Shown: piece by piece, positions 5,868 to 13,328 of the stretch
How positions within the stretch are numbered: position 1 is the stretch's first letter
Layout: each line of letters begins with the position of its first letter
Assembly: GCA_020846515.1 (NCBI GenBank)
Contig: JADLDX010000712.1
Location: 1 to 14,603, forward strand
DNA from: Pirellulaceae bacterium
Lineage (GTDB): Bacteria > Planctomycetota > Planctomycetia > Pirellulales > Pirellulaceae
DNA length: 14,603 nucleotides
Reading direction: 5' to 3'
The notes under the pieces: model-generated
Database searches by the model: none
What the model saw: only the letters and a program-made list of their open reading frames with translations
What the model was told of the DNA's origin: nothing
Program-made: the position numbers and the translations under genes

Positions 5868-7487
5868 ATGAAATCCAAGCTAGCTTATTGGACACTGTCC
5901 GCTTTCGGCTTAACACTCCTCCTTCAATCCACCGCTGCAGCGCACTTTCCTTGGCTGGTCCGTGACGCGGACAACAAAGCCCAACTCTTCTTTGGCGAAG
6001 GCTTGAACGAAAGAACATACAAGCTGCCTCCATCCATCGCACAAGCCGAAGTTCATCAGCTGGACGAACAGGGCCGAGCCATCAAATTGTCGACCAAGGC
6101 TGTTGACGAAAAAGAGTTTGTTGGCCTGACGAGCGCTGAGCAGATTCCGAGCCATCGCATTTTGGCCAGCAGTGTAACCTACGGAGTCTTCCGAGGGTCC
6201 AAGCTGCAGTACACTGCGTTGTCCTATGGAAAGTTGGCGACCGATGCAAAGTCGATTAAGTTACCAAGTGATTTAGTCTTGCAGGCCAAAGTCCTGGATA
6301 CCGATTCCGGCATTTCGGTGCAGGTGAACTGGGATGGTCAGCCTTTGTCCAAAGCGAAGGTTACCTTGTACGACGCTCAGGGCGCGGAAGGTGGGGAAGT
6401 AGAAACCGATGCCTCGGGAATTGCCTTGTTCACCGAAGAGCAAATTCACGGCGGCTGGAATGCCATTCGAGTTGGGCACACCATTTCAAAAGAAGGCAAA
6501 CTGGGCGACGAGCCCTTTAGCGGCGAGATGCACTATCTAACATCTACCTTTCAAGCGCCAGAAGTTTCCAGCACTCCTGAAATCGCAGAGTTGCCGTTTG
6601 CCGTTACCAGTTTTGGTGCGGCCACAGATGGTAAAGCACTTTACGTCTTTGGCGGCCATATGGGCGAGGCTCATTCGTATTCGGAGGATGGACAGTCGGA
6701 CAAATTGTTGCGATTGGAATTGAGCGGCAACAAAAAAGAGTGGCAAGAAATCGCTACGGGAAAACGCCTGCAAGGCACTGCCATGGTCGCTTATGGTGAC
6801 GAGTTGATTGTGGTCGGCGGATTCCAAGCACGGAATAAGGCAGGCGAATCTAAAAACTTGCACTCGCTGGCAGACGTTCGCTCGTTCAACACCCAGACGA
6901 AGACGTGGTCCGAGTTGCCAGCGTTACCCGAACCTAGATCCAGTCATGATGCTGCGCTTATTGGATCAACCGTTTATGTTGTGGGTGGCTGGCAGATGGC
7001 CGGTGATGCGGACACCATTTGGCACAAGACGTCCTGGAAGATGGATCTCGCATCGACCAGCCGTCGCTGGGAGGCTCTCCCGAACCCACCCTTTGAACGC
7101 CGCGCTCTCGCCACCATCGAGCATGGTGGCAAGCTGGTCGTCATTGGCGGTATGGATCAAGCAGGCAGTCCTACCAAAGCCGTCGCGATGTTCGATCCCG
7201 TGACGCAAGCTTGGAAGTCACTGCCAGATATTCAAGGCGAAAAGTCGATGGCAGGCTTCGGTGTTTCAGGCTGGAGCGTCAATGGCAAGCTGGTGGTGAC
7301 TTCACAAGAAGGCAAGATTGAAGAACTGGTCAATGGAGATACTTGGAAAGTTGTGGGCGAAACCAAGGACGCGAGATTCTTCCATCGCGTCTTGCCCATC
7401 GGTGGCGGCAAACTGGTTGCCCTGGGTGGTGCCAACATGAGTATTGGCAAGTTCACAGAATCCGAAGTCATATCCGTTCACCCCTGA
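5868..7487 (+). CDS. Secreted DUF4198-like protein with C-terminal Kelch repeats
   Basis: A 539-residue protein. The ATG has GGAG at 5857-5860, 7 nt upstream. Residues 1-25 form a signal peptide ending STAAA, and cleavage there would leave His26 as the first mature residue (HFPWLV). Residues 26 to about 230 resemble DUF4198/NikM-type periplasmic domains, including a transthyretin-like segment (VQVNWDGQPLSKAKVTLYD at 151-169). Residues 245-539 form a Kelch beta-propeller with blades ending in LYVFGG (258-263), LIVVGG (313-318), VYVVGG (369-374), LVVIGG (423-428) and LVALGG (516-521), with WSELP-type turns between. Kelch propellers usually mediate binding; DUF4198 proteins are associated with metal or ligand binding outside the cell. 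Substrate unknown. It lies in the same direction as the DUF1559 and lipoprotein genes, but repeats and 172 nt separate it from them. Confidence 0.88.
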   Translation: MKSKLAYWTLSAFGLTLLLQSTAAAHFPWLVRDADNKAQLFFGEGLNERTYKLPPSIAQAEVHQLDEQGRAIKLSTKAVDEKEFVGLTSAEQIPSHRILASSVTYGVFRGSKLQYTALSYGKLATDAKSIKLPSDLVLQAKVLDTDSGISVQVNWDGQPLSKAKVTLYDAQGAEGGEVETDASGIALFTEEQIHGGWNAIRVGHTISKEGKLGDEPFSGEMHYLTSTFQAPEVSSTPEIAELPFAVTSFGAATDGKALYVFGGHMGEAHSYSEDGQSDKLLRLELSGNKKEWQEIATGKRLQGTAMVAYGDELIVVGGFQARNKAGESKNLHSLADVRSFNTQTKTWSELPALPEPRSSHDAALIGSTVYVVGGWQMAGDADTIWHKTSWKMDLASTSRRWEALPNPPFERRALATIEHGGKLVVIGGMDQAGSPTKAVAMFDPVTQAWKSLPDIQGEKSMAGFGVSGWSVNGKLVVTSQEGKIEELVNGDTWKVVGETKDARFFHRVLPIGGGKLVALGGANMSIGKFTESEVISVHP

Positions 7488-7505
7488 GCTTGAACTGTAG
7501 ACGAA

Positions 7506-7548
7506 TCGCTCCGCGACTCGTCATGTTCTTCGTCGAGTCGCGGAGCGA
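7506..7548. terminator. 15-bp hairpin between convergent genes (putative bidirectional terminator)
   Basis: TCGCTCCGCGACTCG (7506-7520) is perfectly complementary to 7534-7548, with a 13-nt loop. It lies 18 nt after the Kelch gene stop and 18 nt past the end of the convergent VOC gene. Neither side has a T-run, so it may be a transcript barrier or 3' stabiliser rather than a classical intrinsic terminator. Confidence 0.6.
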
Positions 7549-7566
7549 CACGACCACGGGGAGGCG

Positions 7567-8034
7567 CTAACCTTCAAATGCCTTTTGCAAAACCGCGATG
7601 TCAAGTTTCATCATTTGCCACACGGCCTCAAACATTCTCTGCACAGCTTGTGGATCATCGCTAGCCATCCATTGGGACAACTGGGATGGCCATACCTGCC
7701 AGCACATGCCGAACTTGTCCCTTAGCCAACCACAGGCAAGTTCGGCCCCGCCGTCCGCTATGAGGCTCTCCCATAACGCATCCAGTTCAACTTGAGTATC
7801 GCATTCAATCGCCAGCGACATAGCCTCGGTGAACTTCCAGTCTCGGCCAGCGTTGAGAGCGATAAACTTCATCCCGCTCAACTCGAACTCAACGGTCAGC
7901 ACCGAGTCGTTCGCCGGATTCTTGACTTGACGGATGATCTTTGAGTGTGGCACCACGGAGACATAGAACTCCGCGGCTTCGACTGCCTGATCTTTATAGG
8001 ACAGGAACGGGGTAATTCGTTGTTTTATGTTCAT
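7567..8034 (-). CDS. PhnB-like VOC family protein
   Basis: A 155-residue protein of the vicinal oxygen chelate superfamily, PhnB-like (3-demethylubiquinone methyltransferase-like domain). Seen: an N-terminal ITPFLSYKDQAVEAAEFY segment, central LTVEFELSGMKFIALNAG, and the C-terminal DKFGMCWQVWP motif typical of this family. Length is normal. Despite the domain name, most homologues have no proven methyltransferase activity. The start at 8034 lacks a clear ribosome binding site, but it is only 14 nt after the stop of the upstream VOC gene, so translation is probably coupled. Exact substrate unknown. Confidence 0.92.
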   Translation of the reverse strand: MNIKQRITPFLSYKDQAVEAAEFYVSVVPHSKIIRQVKNPANDSVLTVEFELSGMKFIALNAGRDWKFTEAMSLAIECDTQVELDALWESLIADGGAELACGWLRDKFGMCWQVWPSQLSQWMASDDPQAVQRMFEAVWQMMKLDIAVLQKAFEG

Positions 8035-8048
8035 GGTTGCTCAATTGC

Positions 8049-8426
8049 CTACTTCATAGAGTGCAAACCGATCATGTTACCTTCGGTATCCATGACTAAG
8101 GCCATGAATCCGTACTGGCCAATCGACATCTTCGGCTTACAGATTTTACCACCAGCCGATTCGACGCGAGCTAACTCGTTCGCACAGTCTTCGCAAACAA
8201 AGTACACCAGCGTACCCAGGCCACCAGATGGGCATCCGTCCATCTTGGCTAGCGCACCTGAGGCACCGGCACTCTCCATGTTCATGGGAAACGCTAACAT
8301 TTCCAATTCAGGTACCGGTGACTCGAGCTTGGTCAGTTCGATCGCTAAAACTTGCTCGTAAAACTTCTTGGCTCGATTGAGATCTTGGACATAAATTTCG
8401 AACCAGCCAACGGGATTCGGTTTCAT
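8049..8426 (-). CDS. VOC family protein (glyoxalase/bleomycin resistance-like)
   Basis: A 125-residue single-domain VOC protein. The ATG at 8426 is chosen because AGGA lies about 8 nt upstream and the family N-terminus begins here (GWFEIYVQDLNRAKKFYEQVL); an in-frame extension to 8552 has no homologous character. The two beta-alpha-beta-beta-beta halves are visible: residues 8-60, then LGTLVYFVCEDCANELARVE through KMSIGQYGFMALVMDTEGN. The closing MDTEGNMIGLHS is typical. It forms a two-gene unit with the PhnB-like gene and is divergent from an AHSA1-type gene. This grouping is common in planctomycetes and proteobacteria, but the substrate is unknown. Confidence 0.92.
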   Translation of the reverse strand: MKPNPVGWFEIYVQDLNRAKKFYEQVLAIELTKLESPVPELEMLAFPMNMESAGASGALAKMDGCPSGGLGTLVYFVCEDCANELARVESAGGKICKPKMSIGQYGFMALVMDTEGNMIGLHSMK

Positions 8427-8493
8427 GGATGAGTTCCTGTGTTTAGTTAGGTTCTTTGCGCCGGTGACCGAGGGCAGATGTTTCACTGCCACT

Positions 8494-8551
8494 GCCAAGC
8501 TTGGCCAACATGGCCTTGCACTCACTGACACATGCCAACTGCCGATTGGCA
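8494..8551. promoter_or_regulatory. Two palindromes in the VOC/AHSA1 divergent promoter region
   Basis: GCCAAGCTTGGC (8494-8505) is a perfect 12-bp palindrome. TGCCAA (8533-8538) and TTGGCA (8546-8551) form a second inverted repeat with a 7-nt spacer. Both use GCCAA/TTGGC half-sites with different spacing. The position between divergently transcribed genes fits an operator; no regulator gene is nearby. Confidence 0.3.
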
Positions 8552-8697
8552 AATTGTTTCAGGTGTTTGCTGTGTTTGGTCGAACGATGACTCGCCAAAT
8601 CGACAACTGAACGATTGAGTTTTCCAAAATGTTCAGCCAGGCAAGTTTTCCCACTATTTGTCAGGGCTCATTTCACCGAAGTAGACAAAGGCCAATC

Positions 8698-9156
8698 ATG
8701 GTAAACATCGTACACCGCGTCGGCATCAAAGCACCCGTCGCAGAAGTATATGAGGCAATCTCGACTGTCGAAGGCGTGCGGAATTGGTGGACCCGCGAGA
8801 TCACTGGCTTGGCCGAGGTCGGCCAAGTAATCCGAGTTCGATTCCTGGCCAACGATGGTAAGGAATTGGGCTCCATGGAATTCGAGATCATCGAACTTGA
8901 CGTGCGCCGCAGCGTTCGGTGGCTGTTTCATTCTGGCCCGGCCGAATGGATGGGGACGGAGGCGAATTTCGAACTTAAGGTGGAGGGCGATTACACGATC
9001 ATATTATTCCGACACCAAGGCTGGAGGGAGGAGGTCGAGTTCATGGCTCACTGGAGCCTGAAGTGGGCCACATTCATGTTGAGCCTGAAAGAGCTTTTAG
9101 AAACCGGCACCGGTCGACCAGCACCGCAAGATGTCAAGATCGACAACTGGAATTAG
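8698..9156 (+). CDS. SRPBCC/AHSA1-like domain protein
   Basis: A 152-residue START/Bet v1-like protein of the AHSA1 (activator of Hsp90 ATPase homologue) group, a hydrophobic-cavity fold that binds small ligands. The ATG at 8698 has AAAGG 6 nt upstream (8687-8691); an in-frame ATG at 8629 is not favoured because the family sequence begins at MVNIVHRVGIKAPVAEVYEA. Seen: the N-terminal strand plus VYEAISTVEGVRNWWT helix, middle strands with FEIIELDVRRSVRWLF, and the C-terminal helix HWSLKWATFMLSLKELLETG. Length is normal. It is divergent from the VOC pair, and such proteins often sit with VOC and ArsR or sigma-factor genes. Ligand unknown. Confidence 0.92.
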   Translation: MVNIVHRVGIKAPVAEVYEAISTVEGVRNWWTREITGLAEVGQVIRVRFLANDGKELGSMEFEIIELDVRRSVRWLFHSGPAEWMGTEANFELKVEGDYTIILFRHQGWREEVEFMAHWSLKWATFMLSLKELLETGTGRPAPQDVKIDNWN

Positions 9157-9479
9157 ACTCAGTTCATCAGTCGGGAATCGACGCCAGGCAGTGGAAAAAA
9201 AATGGCACGATAGCATTGACTGCTATCGTGCCAACCGACGAGCGGCTAACGTACCAGGCAACCACCGAATTTTTCATTCCGTAGTTAGCGTCTTTGAGAA
9301 CGGCTGACACTTGTGTGGCGCTCGTCGTGCCCTTACCAAGCAAGGCAGAAAGCAATAAAGTGAGAGAGCAAATACGATTCCACTTGGCGATTTCTTGGCA
9401 ATTTAGTTGGGATGGTTTATGCAAGAGCTTGGATTGCCGTCGGGATGCATCGATGGCGGTCATGACGGCGCCTGTGCCC
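9157..9479. other. Intergenic region between convergent AHSA1 and hydrolase genes
   Basis: It contains the strong minus-strand terminator at 9195-9233. The remaining 246 nt (9234-9479) hold a minus-strand frame starting 16 nt after the hydrolase stop, with a hydrophobic stretch but no recognised domain. That frame runs through the terminator hairpin and its T-run, so I do not call it a gene. Confidence 0.6.
9195..9233 (-). terminator. Strong intrinsic terminator (minus strand)
   Basis: TGGCACGATAGCA (9203-9215) and TGCTATCGTGCCA (9221-9233) form a perfect 13-bp stem with a 5-nt loop. Eight A residues at 9195-9202 become eight U residues after the stem on the minus-strand transcript. It is the classical rho-independent form and would end the minus-strand transcript about 250 nt past the hydrolase. 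Confidence 0.9.
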
Positions 9480-10784
9480 TCAAACGGAAAGTTGATCAGT
9501 CAACAAATCTTTCGCGCGCGATTTATTCGAAGTGTCGGTAAAGACTTGCTGGGCGAAAGTCAGGATCGCGTTGCTAACCTGGTCGTTGTATTCCCAATGT
9601 CCCAGGTGCCCGCCTGCGTGTGAATGCGGAGTGTCTTGAGGGAGCAAGCCTTCGATGTGCTTGCTAGCAGACGGAAGTGTTAAACGATCATTCGCGCCGG
9701 ATACGACCAACACAGGCACATTTACGTTGGGGAGCGTGGCTTCTTCATTGAACTTCATCATGCCGAAATTCCCACGAGCGACCACACCCGGCCAGGCTTT
9801 CGCGCCTAGCTTGGCACTATGATCAAGTTGCTCCCAAGTTTGCTTGCCTGTAAAGCTCTCAAGTCGCGCTGCAGTGTGCAACGAACCATTAAAGTAGCTC
9901 TGCCAGTTAGATAACCAAAGCAGTGGCGCCAGCGGAATCATCATCAGATTTATCAAGCTGACCAATGGTTCCAATGGTTTGACGACACCGGCCAACATAT
10001 TCGTCGACAGCGGATTGGTATACGTTGTTTGCAGCATGACCAGGCCCTTGACAGTACCGCCCAGCTTATCGCCGTGCAGTCGACAGAAGGTTTGCTGGGT
10101 CATCCCACCAATGCTATGCCCAATTAAGATAGCCGGCCCAGTCGGGGATACACGTTCCAGAATGGCATTCAGGTCGTCAGCTAACTTGCCCAAACTGTAG
10201 TCGTTGTTCTTGGGGCCTTTCGATTTGCCAAGTCCGGCTAAGTCCCAGACCACAACACGATATTGCTTCGTCAATGAAGCAAGCATGTAGTTCCATGCAG
10301 ACGAGTCCAGTGACCAGCCATGAGTTAGTAGTAGTGTCGGCCGCTGGCCGTTTCCGAAAACCGCGCCATGCAGACGCGAGCCATCAGGCCGGATGACTTC
10401 AAAAGTAGAATGCGGCAGATGCTCGTGGGAACCATCGGCATTTACAGATTTTTGCTGGCTACTTTTCATCAGAGCCTTGGCGGGCATCCGTCCGCCAAGA
10501 CATAAGCCTAAGCAGAGCACCGCAGCAGCCACCTTCCCCCAACGACTCCAACTGCTTTCGCCAGTTGGTACCACCACGATCTGGTCAGCAGGTGCTCGTA
10601 CGTCGCGTCGAAGCCCATCGTCCGCTACAACAGGCGCAGGAACTAGCACTTGTTGATAGGCCTGCTGAGAAGAGTTCTGTTGAAAACTATGGTAGGCATC
10701 GTACGCGAAATAAATGCCGGCTCCCAATAGCCCCCAACTGAAGAGTACCAAAAGTAACGTTCGCAGGACGGAAGATGGCATCAT
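9480..10784 (-). CDS. Membrane-anchored alpha/beta hydrolase
   Basis: A 434-residue protein. The N-terminus has a hydrophobic segment at residues 6-27, a Gln-rich and acidic linker, and a second hydrophobic segment at 84-98 (VAAAVLCLGLCLGG), so the enzyme is probably membrane-tethered. The catalytic domain spans about 126-415 with the expected landmarks: oxyanion-side THGW (154-157), DLAGLGKS (181-188), nucleophile elbow GHSIGG with Ser224, acid Asp366 in GANDR, and base His393 in AGGHLGHWE. The triad appears complete. An insertion rich in hydrophobic residues (about 262-292, LAGVVKPLEPLVSLINLMMIPLAPLLW) probably forms the lid and may contact the membrane, suggesting a lipophilic ester or similar substrate; this is inference. 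ATG codons occur at 10784 and 10781; no clear ribosome binding site. Confidence 0.9.
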   Translation of the reverse strand: MMPSSVLRTLLLVLFSWGLLGAGIYFAYDAYHSFQQNSSQQAYQQVLVPAPVVADDGLRRDVRAPADQIVVVPTGESSWSRWGKVAAAVLCLGLCLGGRMPAKALMKSSQQKSVNADGSHEHLPHSTFEVIRPDGSRLHGAVFGNGQRPTLLLTHGWSLDSSAWNYMLASLTKQYRVVVWDLAGLGKSKGPKNNDYSLGKLADDLNAILERVSPTGPAILIGHSIGGMTQQTFCRLHGDKLGGTVKGLVMLQTTYTNPLSTNMLAGVVKPLEPLVSLINLMMIPLAPLLWLSNWQSYFNGSLHTAARLESFTGKQTWEQLDHSAKLGAKAWPGVVARGNFGMMKFNEEATLPNVNVPVLVVSGANDRLTLPSASKHIEGLLPQDTPHSHAGGHLGHWEYNDQVSNAILTFAQQVFTDTSNKSRAKDLLTDQLSV

Positions 10785-10908
10785 TTCGAGAGGTCTTTAT
10801 GCTGACGCGTGAGAACTAGAAGTTTTGCAGGCTGAGCAAAACATGTTCCACGAATGCGCCATGCACAGTGCCCGATAGTCTGGCATTCATTCCGCTCTAC
10901 TCACTGAA

Positions 10909-10944
10909 GCAGATGGAGCAGATGGAGCAGATGGAGTAAATGCA
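10909..10944. repeat. 9-bp tandem repeat
   Basis: GCAGATGGA occurs three times in a row (10909-10935), followed by the degenerate unit GTAAATGCA. It lies just past the stop of the two-helix membrane protein gene and upstream of the hydrolase on the minus strand. The 181-nt gap holds nothing else I can identify. Confidence 0.85.
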
Positions 10945-10965
10945 GGGGGCCGCCGGCTTGGCCTG

Positions 10966-11202
10966 TCAGCGTTTCCGGCGTACGAAGTGCATGACAATCA
11001 ATACGACACCAGCAATCACAAAAACTAGCGTAGCGAGGCCGCGTCCTAAAGCCTGGCCGCGTTCCGCAGCCGATCCTCCCGAAGTCGCGCTCAGGCCCAT
11101 TACCAAATTGGACGCGATGCCAGCGCCGATGACGACGAGCCCCATTTGCCAAAGCGGGGTCCTCTTCAGCCGCTCCATCGGAGTCTCAGGTCTCTTGCTC
11201 AT
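10966..11202 (-). CDS. Small membrane protein with two transmembrane helices
   Basis: A 78-residue protein of unknown function. The ATG at 11202 is preceded by GGAG with 6 nt spacing, which favours it over the adjacent GTG at 11205. Topology: a basic N-terminus (MSKRPETPMERLKRTP), helix 1 at about 18-38, a short Gly/Ser-rich loop with GGSAAERGQALGRG (42-55), helix 2 at about 56-73, and a basic tail VRRKR. The positive charges at both ends suggest both termini are cytoplasmic. A frame of similar length overlaps it on the same strand, but it is Arg/Cys-rich and ends in the tandem repeat, so it is a shadow. It lies between the TPR-methyltransferase and hydrolase genes on the same strand. Confidence 0.75.
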   Translation of the reverse strand: MSKRPETPMERLKRTPLWQMGLVVIGAGIASNLVMGLSATSGGSAAERGQALGRGLATLVFVIAGVVLIVMHFVRRKR

Positions 11203-11312
11203 CACACTCTCCTTGATACTGGGGATTGGGGTATCGGGTTAGGAATGGGGACGTTGTGGTCAGAGAACGGCGCATCTCGATTTCGTTTAGAAACAACTCA
11301 TTTAGATACTGT

Positions 11313-12650
11313 TCAGCGAGCGTTGAGGCATTGAATCAGTAGTCCCTTCACGGGTTTGCCGGCTTCTTCTCTTAGGATTTCGCTGGTGACATGGATATCG
11401 ACAAAGCCCACTTGTCGAAGCCATGCGATTACTTGATCAGGACGGTGGACATAGCGGCCGTTGGGCTGCAGACGATAGCTGGGCGTCTCCTCTGGCTGCG
11501 AATCTTCTTCAAGCGTGAAGACCAAATGTCCGTTTGGCTTAAGGACTCGTCGAGCTTGTTCCAAAACAGGTATCAAATTTCCGAAGTAGATTAATGTGTC
11601 GGCCGATACAATCCAGTCGAATTCCACTTGGCATTCAGTCAGAAATGCGGTCAGCTCCATCTGGTGCAGTTCATCGTAGACCTTTAATTGCTCGGCCTGC
11701 TCCAGCATCCCGGCTGAAAGATCGACGCCGACCAGGCGACTGGCCAGCGGACGCAGGGATGTTCCACAAAGGCCTGTACCACATCCCGCGTCTAAAATCA
11801 GAGCATCGTTTAGTGGGACACGCGATACAATCTCCACCATGAGTTCTGGAGCGCGATACTTCAATGAAGCCAGGTGCTGATTGAAGTTTTTGGAGAACTG
11901 GTCGAAGACTTGCGAGATGTATTCATCCGGCGCTCTTTCGGGTGCGAGTTCGCGCCCCAATGCGGCTAACATATGCTGCGCCGTAGGGTTGGTGGGGTCC
12001 AATGCTTGCCAAGCTGCAGCCGCCTCAGCGGCTTTTGCCAACTGTCCCATGCAACGGTAAGCGGCCACCAGTTGACGATGAATATCGGGACTGCAATGAG
12101 AGCACTTCAATGCTCGCAACAGGCAGGCGATGGTATCTTCGTGGCGACCGCTGATCTGATAGACGCTGGCTAGTCCTTCGTATAATCGCCAATCATCTGC
12201 ATGAATTTCAAGGGCTTGCTGGAAACACTCGGCAGCATCCTCTAGCCGCTGCATAGATTGCAGAACGGTACCGAGTAGGCCCATGATCGATGTATCATGC
12301 GGCTTGAGCTTCAGGTAGCCACGCAAGGCCTGCTGGGACTCTTCGAAGCGTTGGGCGTTGTAACACAGGCTGCCCAAGTCTTTCCAGCCCGCAGCGTACT
12401 GGACATCGATCGCGACGCATTTTTGTAAGCGAGCGATCGAATCATCCAGTCGCTTCAACTTGGCTGCCGCCACGGCCGCCAGATGCCACGCTTGAACTCG
12501 ATTGGGATCGGATCGAAGCAGAGAGAGGGCGGTGGTCTCCGCGCCGCTAAAATCCGCAGCTTCAAACATTTGAACGGCTTTGGCCCAGAGATGGTCGACG
12601 GTCAAAGCCAGTTGAGAACGCACCTGACGTCGACGAGGCTTGCCCGGCAT
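11313..12650 (-). CDS. TPR-repeat SAM-dependent methyltransferase (COG4976-like)
   Basis: A 445-residue two-part protein. Residues about 15-230 contain TPR-type helical repeats (for example AWKDLGSLCYNAQRFEESQQAL-like units; AGWKDLG, IMGLLG and LYEGLAS mark repeat starts). A linker with VFDQFSKNFNQHLASLKYRA (residues 248-267) is the hallmark of predicted methyltransferases with TPR repeats. The class I SAM-binding motif LDAGCGTG lies at 286-293, the acidic GVDLS at 308-312, and a motif IV-like SADTLIYFG at 349-357. The ATG at 12650 is preferred over TTG at 12671 because AAAGG lies 10 nt upstream. Probably cytosolic; substrate unknown. The lipoprotein gene ends 65 nt upstream on the same strand, so cotranscription is likely. 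Confidence 0.92.
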   Translation of the reverse strand: MPGKPRRRQVRSQLALTVDHLWAKAVQMFEAADFSGAETTALSLLRSDPNRVQAWHLAAVAAAKLKRLDDSIARLQKCVAIDVQYAAGWKDLGSLCYNAQRFEESQQALRGYLKLKPHDTSIMGLLGTVLQSMQRLEDAAECFQQALEIHADDWRLYEGLASVYQISGRHEDTIACLLRALKCSHCSPDIHRQLVAAYRCMGQLAKAAEAAAAWQALDPTNPTAQHMLAALGRELAPERAPDEYISQVFDQFSKNFNQHLASLKYRAPELMVEIVSRVPLNDALILDAGCGTGLCGTSLRPLASRLVGVDLSAGMLEQAEQLKVYDELHQMELTAFLTECQVEFDWIVSADTLIYFGNLIPVLEQARRVLKPNGHLVFTLEEDSQPEETPSYRLQPNGRYVHRPDQVIAWLRQVGFVDIHVTSEILREEAGKPVKGLLIQCLNAR

Positions 12651-12715
12651 TGGTCGACTACCTTTGTTCAAAGGGCATACGGACTCTTGGCTGCCGGGAT
12701 TCTAGCCGCTCGAGC

Positions 12716-13138
12716 CTATTTTGCATCCGACTTTAGCTCAAATTTGAACTCATTTTTTTCGCCGCTCTTGACCTCTGCTTTGAGCCCCGAATTCTTGGGG
12801 TCGAGATAGGACAGCGGTATGCGGGTACTGCCAGGCGAAAAGCTGCCATCGGGACGCACGGAGCCGCGTTCTTCGAACCACGAACTAATCAATACATCGT
12901 ACGAACCCGGCTGAACGCCATCTTCATCTCCGGATTCGCTCAGCGAGAATTTACCGTTGACTATCTTGCCCGCACCAGCCGCCCCTTGCGGGCCACCGAA
13001 GGTGATGTTGCCATCCTCCAACGGCTTGCCATCAAACGTTACTTCACCGGTCACCTCCACGCGTCCATCGCTGTTACCACAGCCAGAACAGAGGCCCAAA
13101 ACCAGTAAACAGACGCTGAGGCTCGCCAGGGACTTCAT
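12716..13138 (-). CDS. Small lipoprotein with carboxypeptidase-regulatory-like (transthyretin-like) domain
   Basis: A 140-residue protein. The ATG at 13138 has AAGGA 5 nt upstream and opens a signal sequence (MKSLASLSVCLLVLGLCSGC) with Cys20 as the likely lipidated residue. The frame extends to 13189, but that part is not signal-like. The mature domain shows the planctomycete pattern VTGEVTFDGKPLEDGNITF, then AGKIVNGKFSL and GVQPGSYDVLISS, a small beta-sandwich related to carboxypeptidase regulatory domains. The C-terminus is Lys/Glu-rich. It lies downstream of a DUF1559 gene on the same strand, the typical arrangement, and upstream of the TPR-methyltransferase. Probably periplasmic and lipid-anchored; partner or ligand unknown. 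Confidence 0.85.
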   Translation of the reverse strand: MKSLASLSVCLLVLGLCSGCGNSDGRVEVTGEVTFDGKPLEDGNITFGGPQGAAGAGKIVNGKFSLSESGDEDGVQPGSYDVLISSWFEERGSVRPDGSFSPGSTRIPLSYLDPKNSGLKAEVKSGEKNEFKFELKSDAK

Positions 13139-13238
13139 ATTATTCCTTGTATTCCTTAATGCAATCAAAAGGCCAACGGCCATAAACAAATGAGCCCAGG
13201 GACAGCGCCCTATGGCAGGTTCAAAACTTGCGAGAACG

Positions 13239-13266
13239 CGTATCCTCGGGCCATGCCGAGGATACG
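13239..13266 (-). other. Intercistronic hairpin between DUF1559 and lipoprotein genes
   Basis: CGTATCCTCGG (13239-13249) and CCGAGGATACG (13256-13266) form a perfect 11-bp stem with a 6-nt loop. It lies 62 nt past the DUF1559 stop and 100 nt before the lipoprotein start on the minus strand. There is no immediate T-run, so partial attenuation or mRNA processing is more likely than full termination. Confidence 0.6.
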
Positions 13267-13328
13267 GCGAATACGTAGATCACGGGCTATACTCATGCCC
13301 GAAGAATCCAAAGGCAAAACTGCGAGGG

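Noticed and set aside
9167..9463. 98-codon minus-strand frame downstream of the hydrolase, with a hydrophobic stretch
   Set aside because: It reads through the strong terminator stem and its T-run and shows no recognisable domain. The terminator is the better-supported feature.
10901..11152. 83-codon minus-strand frame ending in Leu-Leu-His repeats
   Set aside because: It overlaps the two-helix membrane protein in another frame, lacks a ribosome binding site, and its tail is only the translation of the 9-bp tandem repeat.
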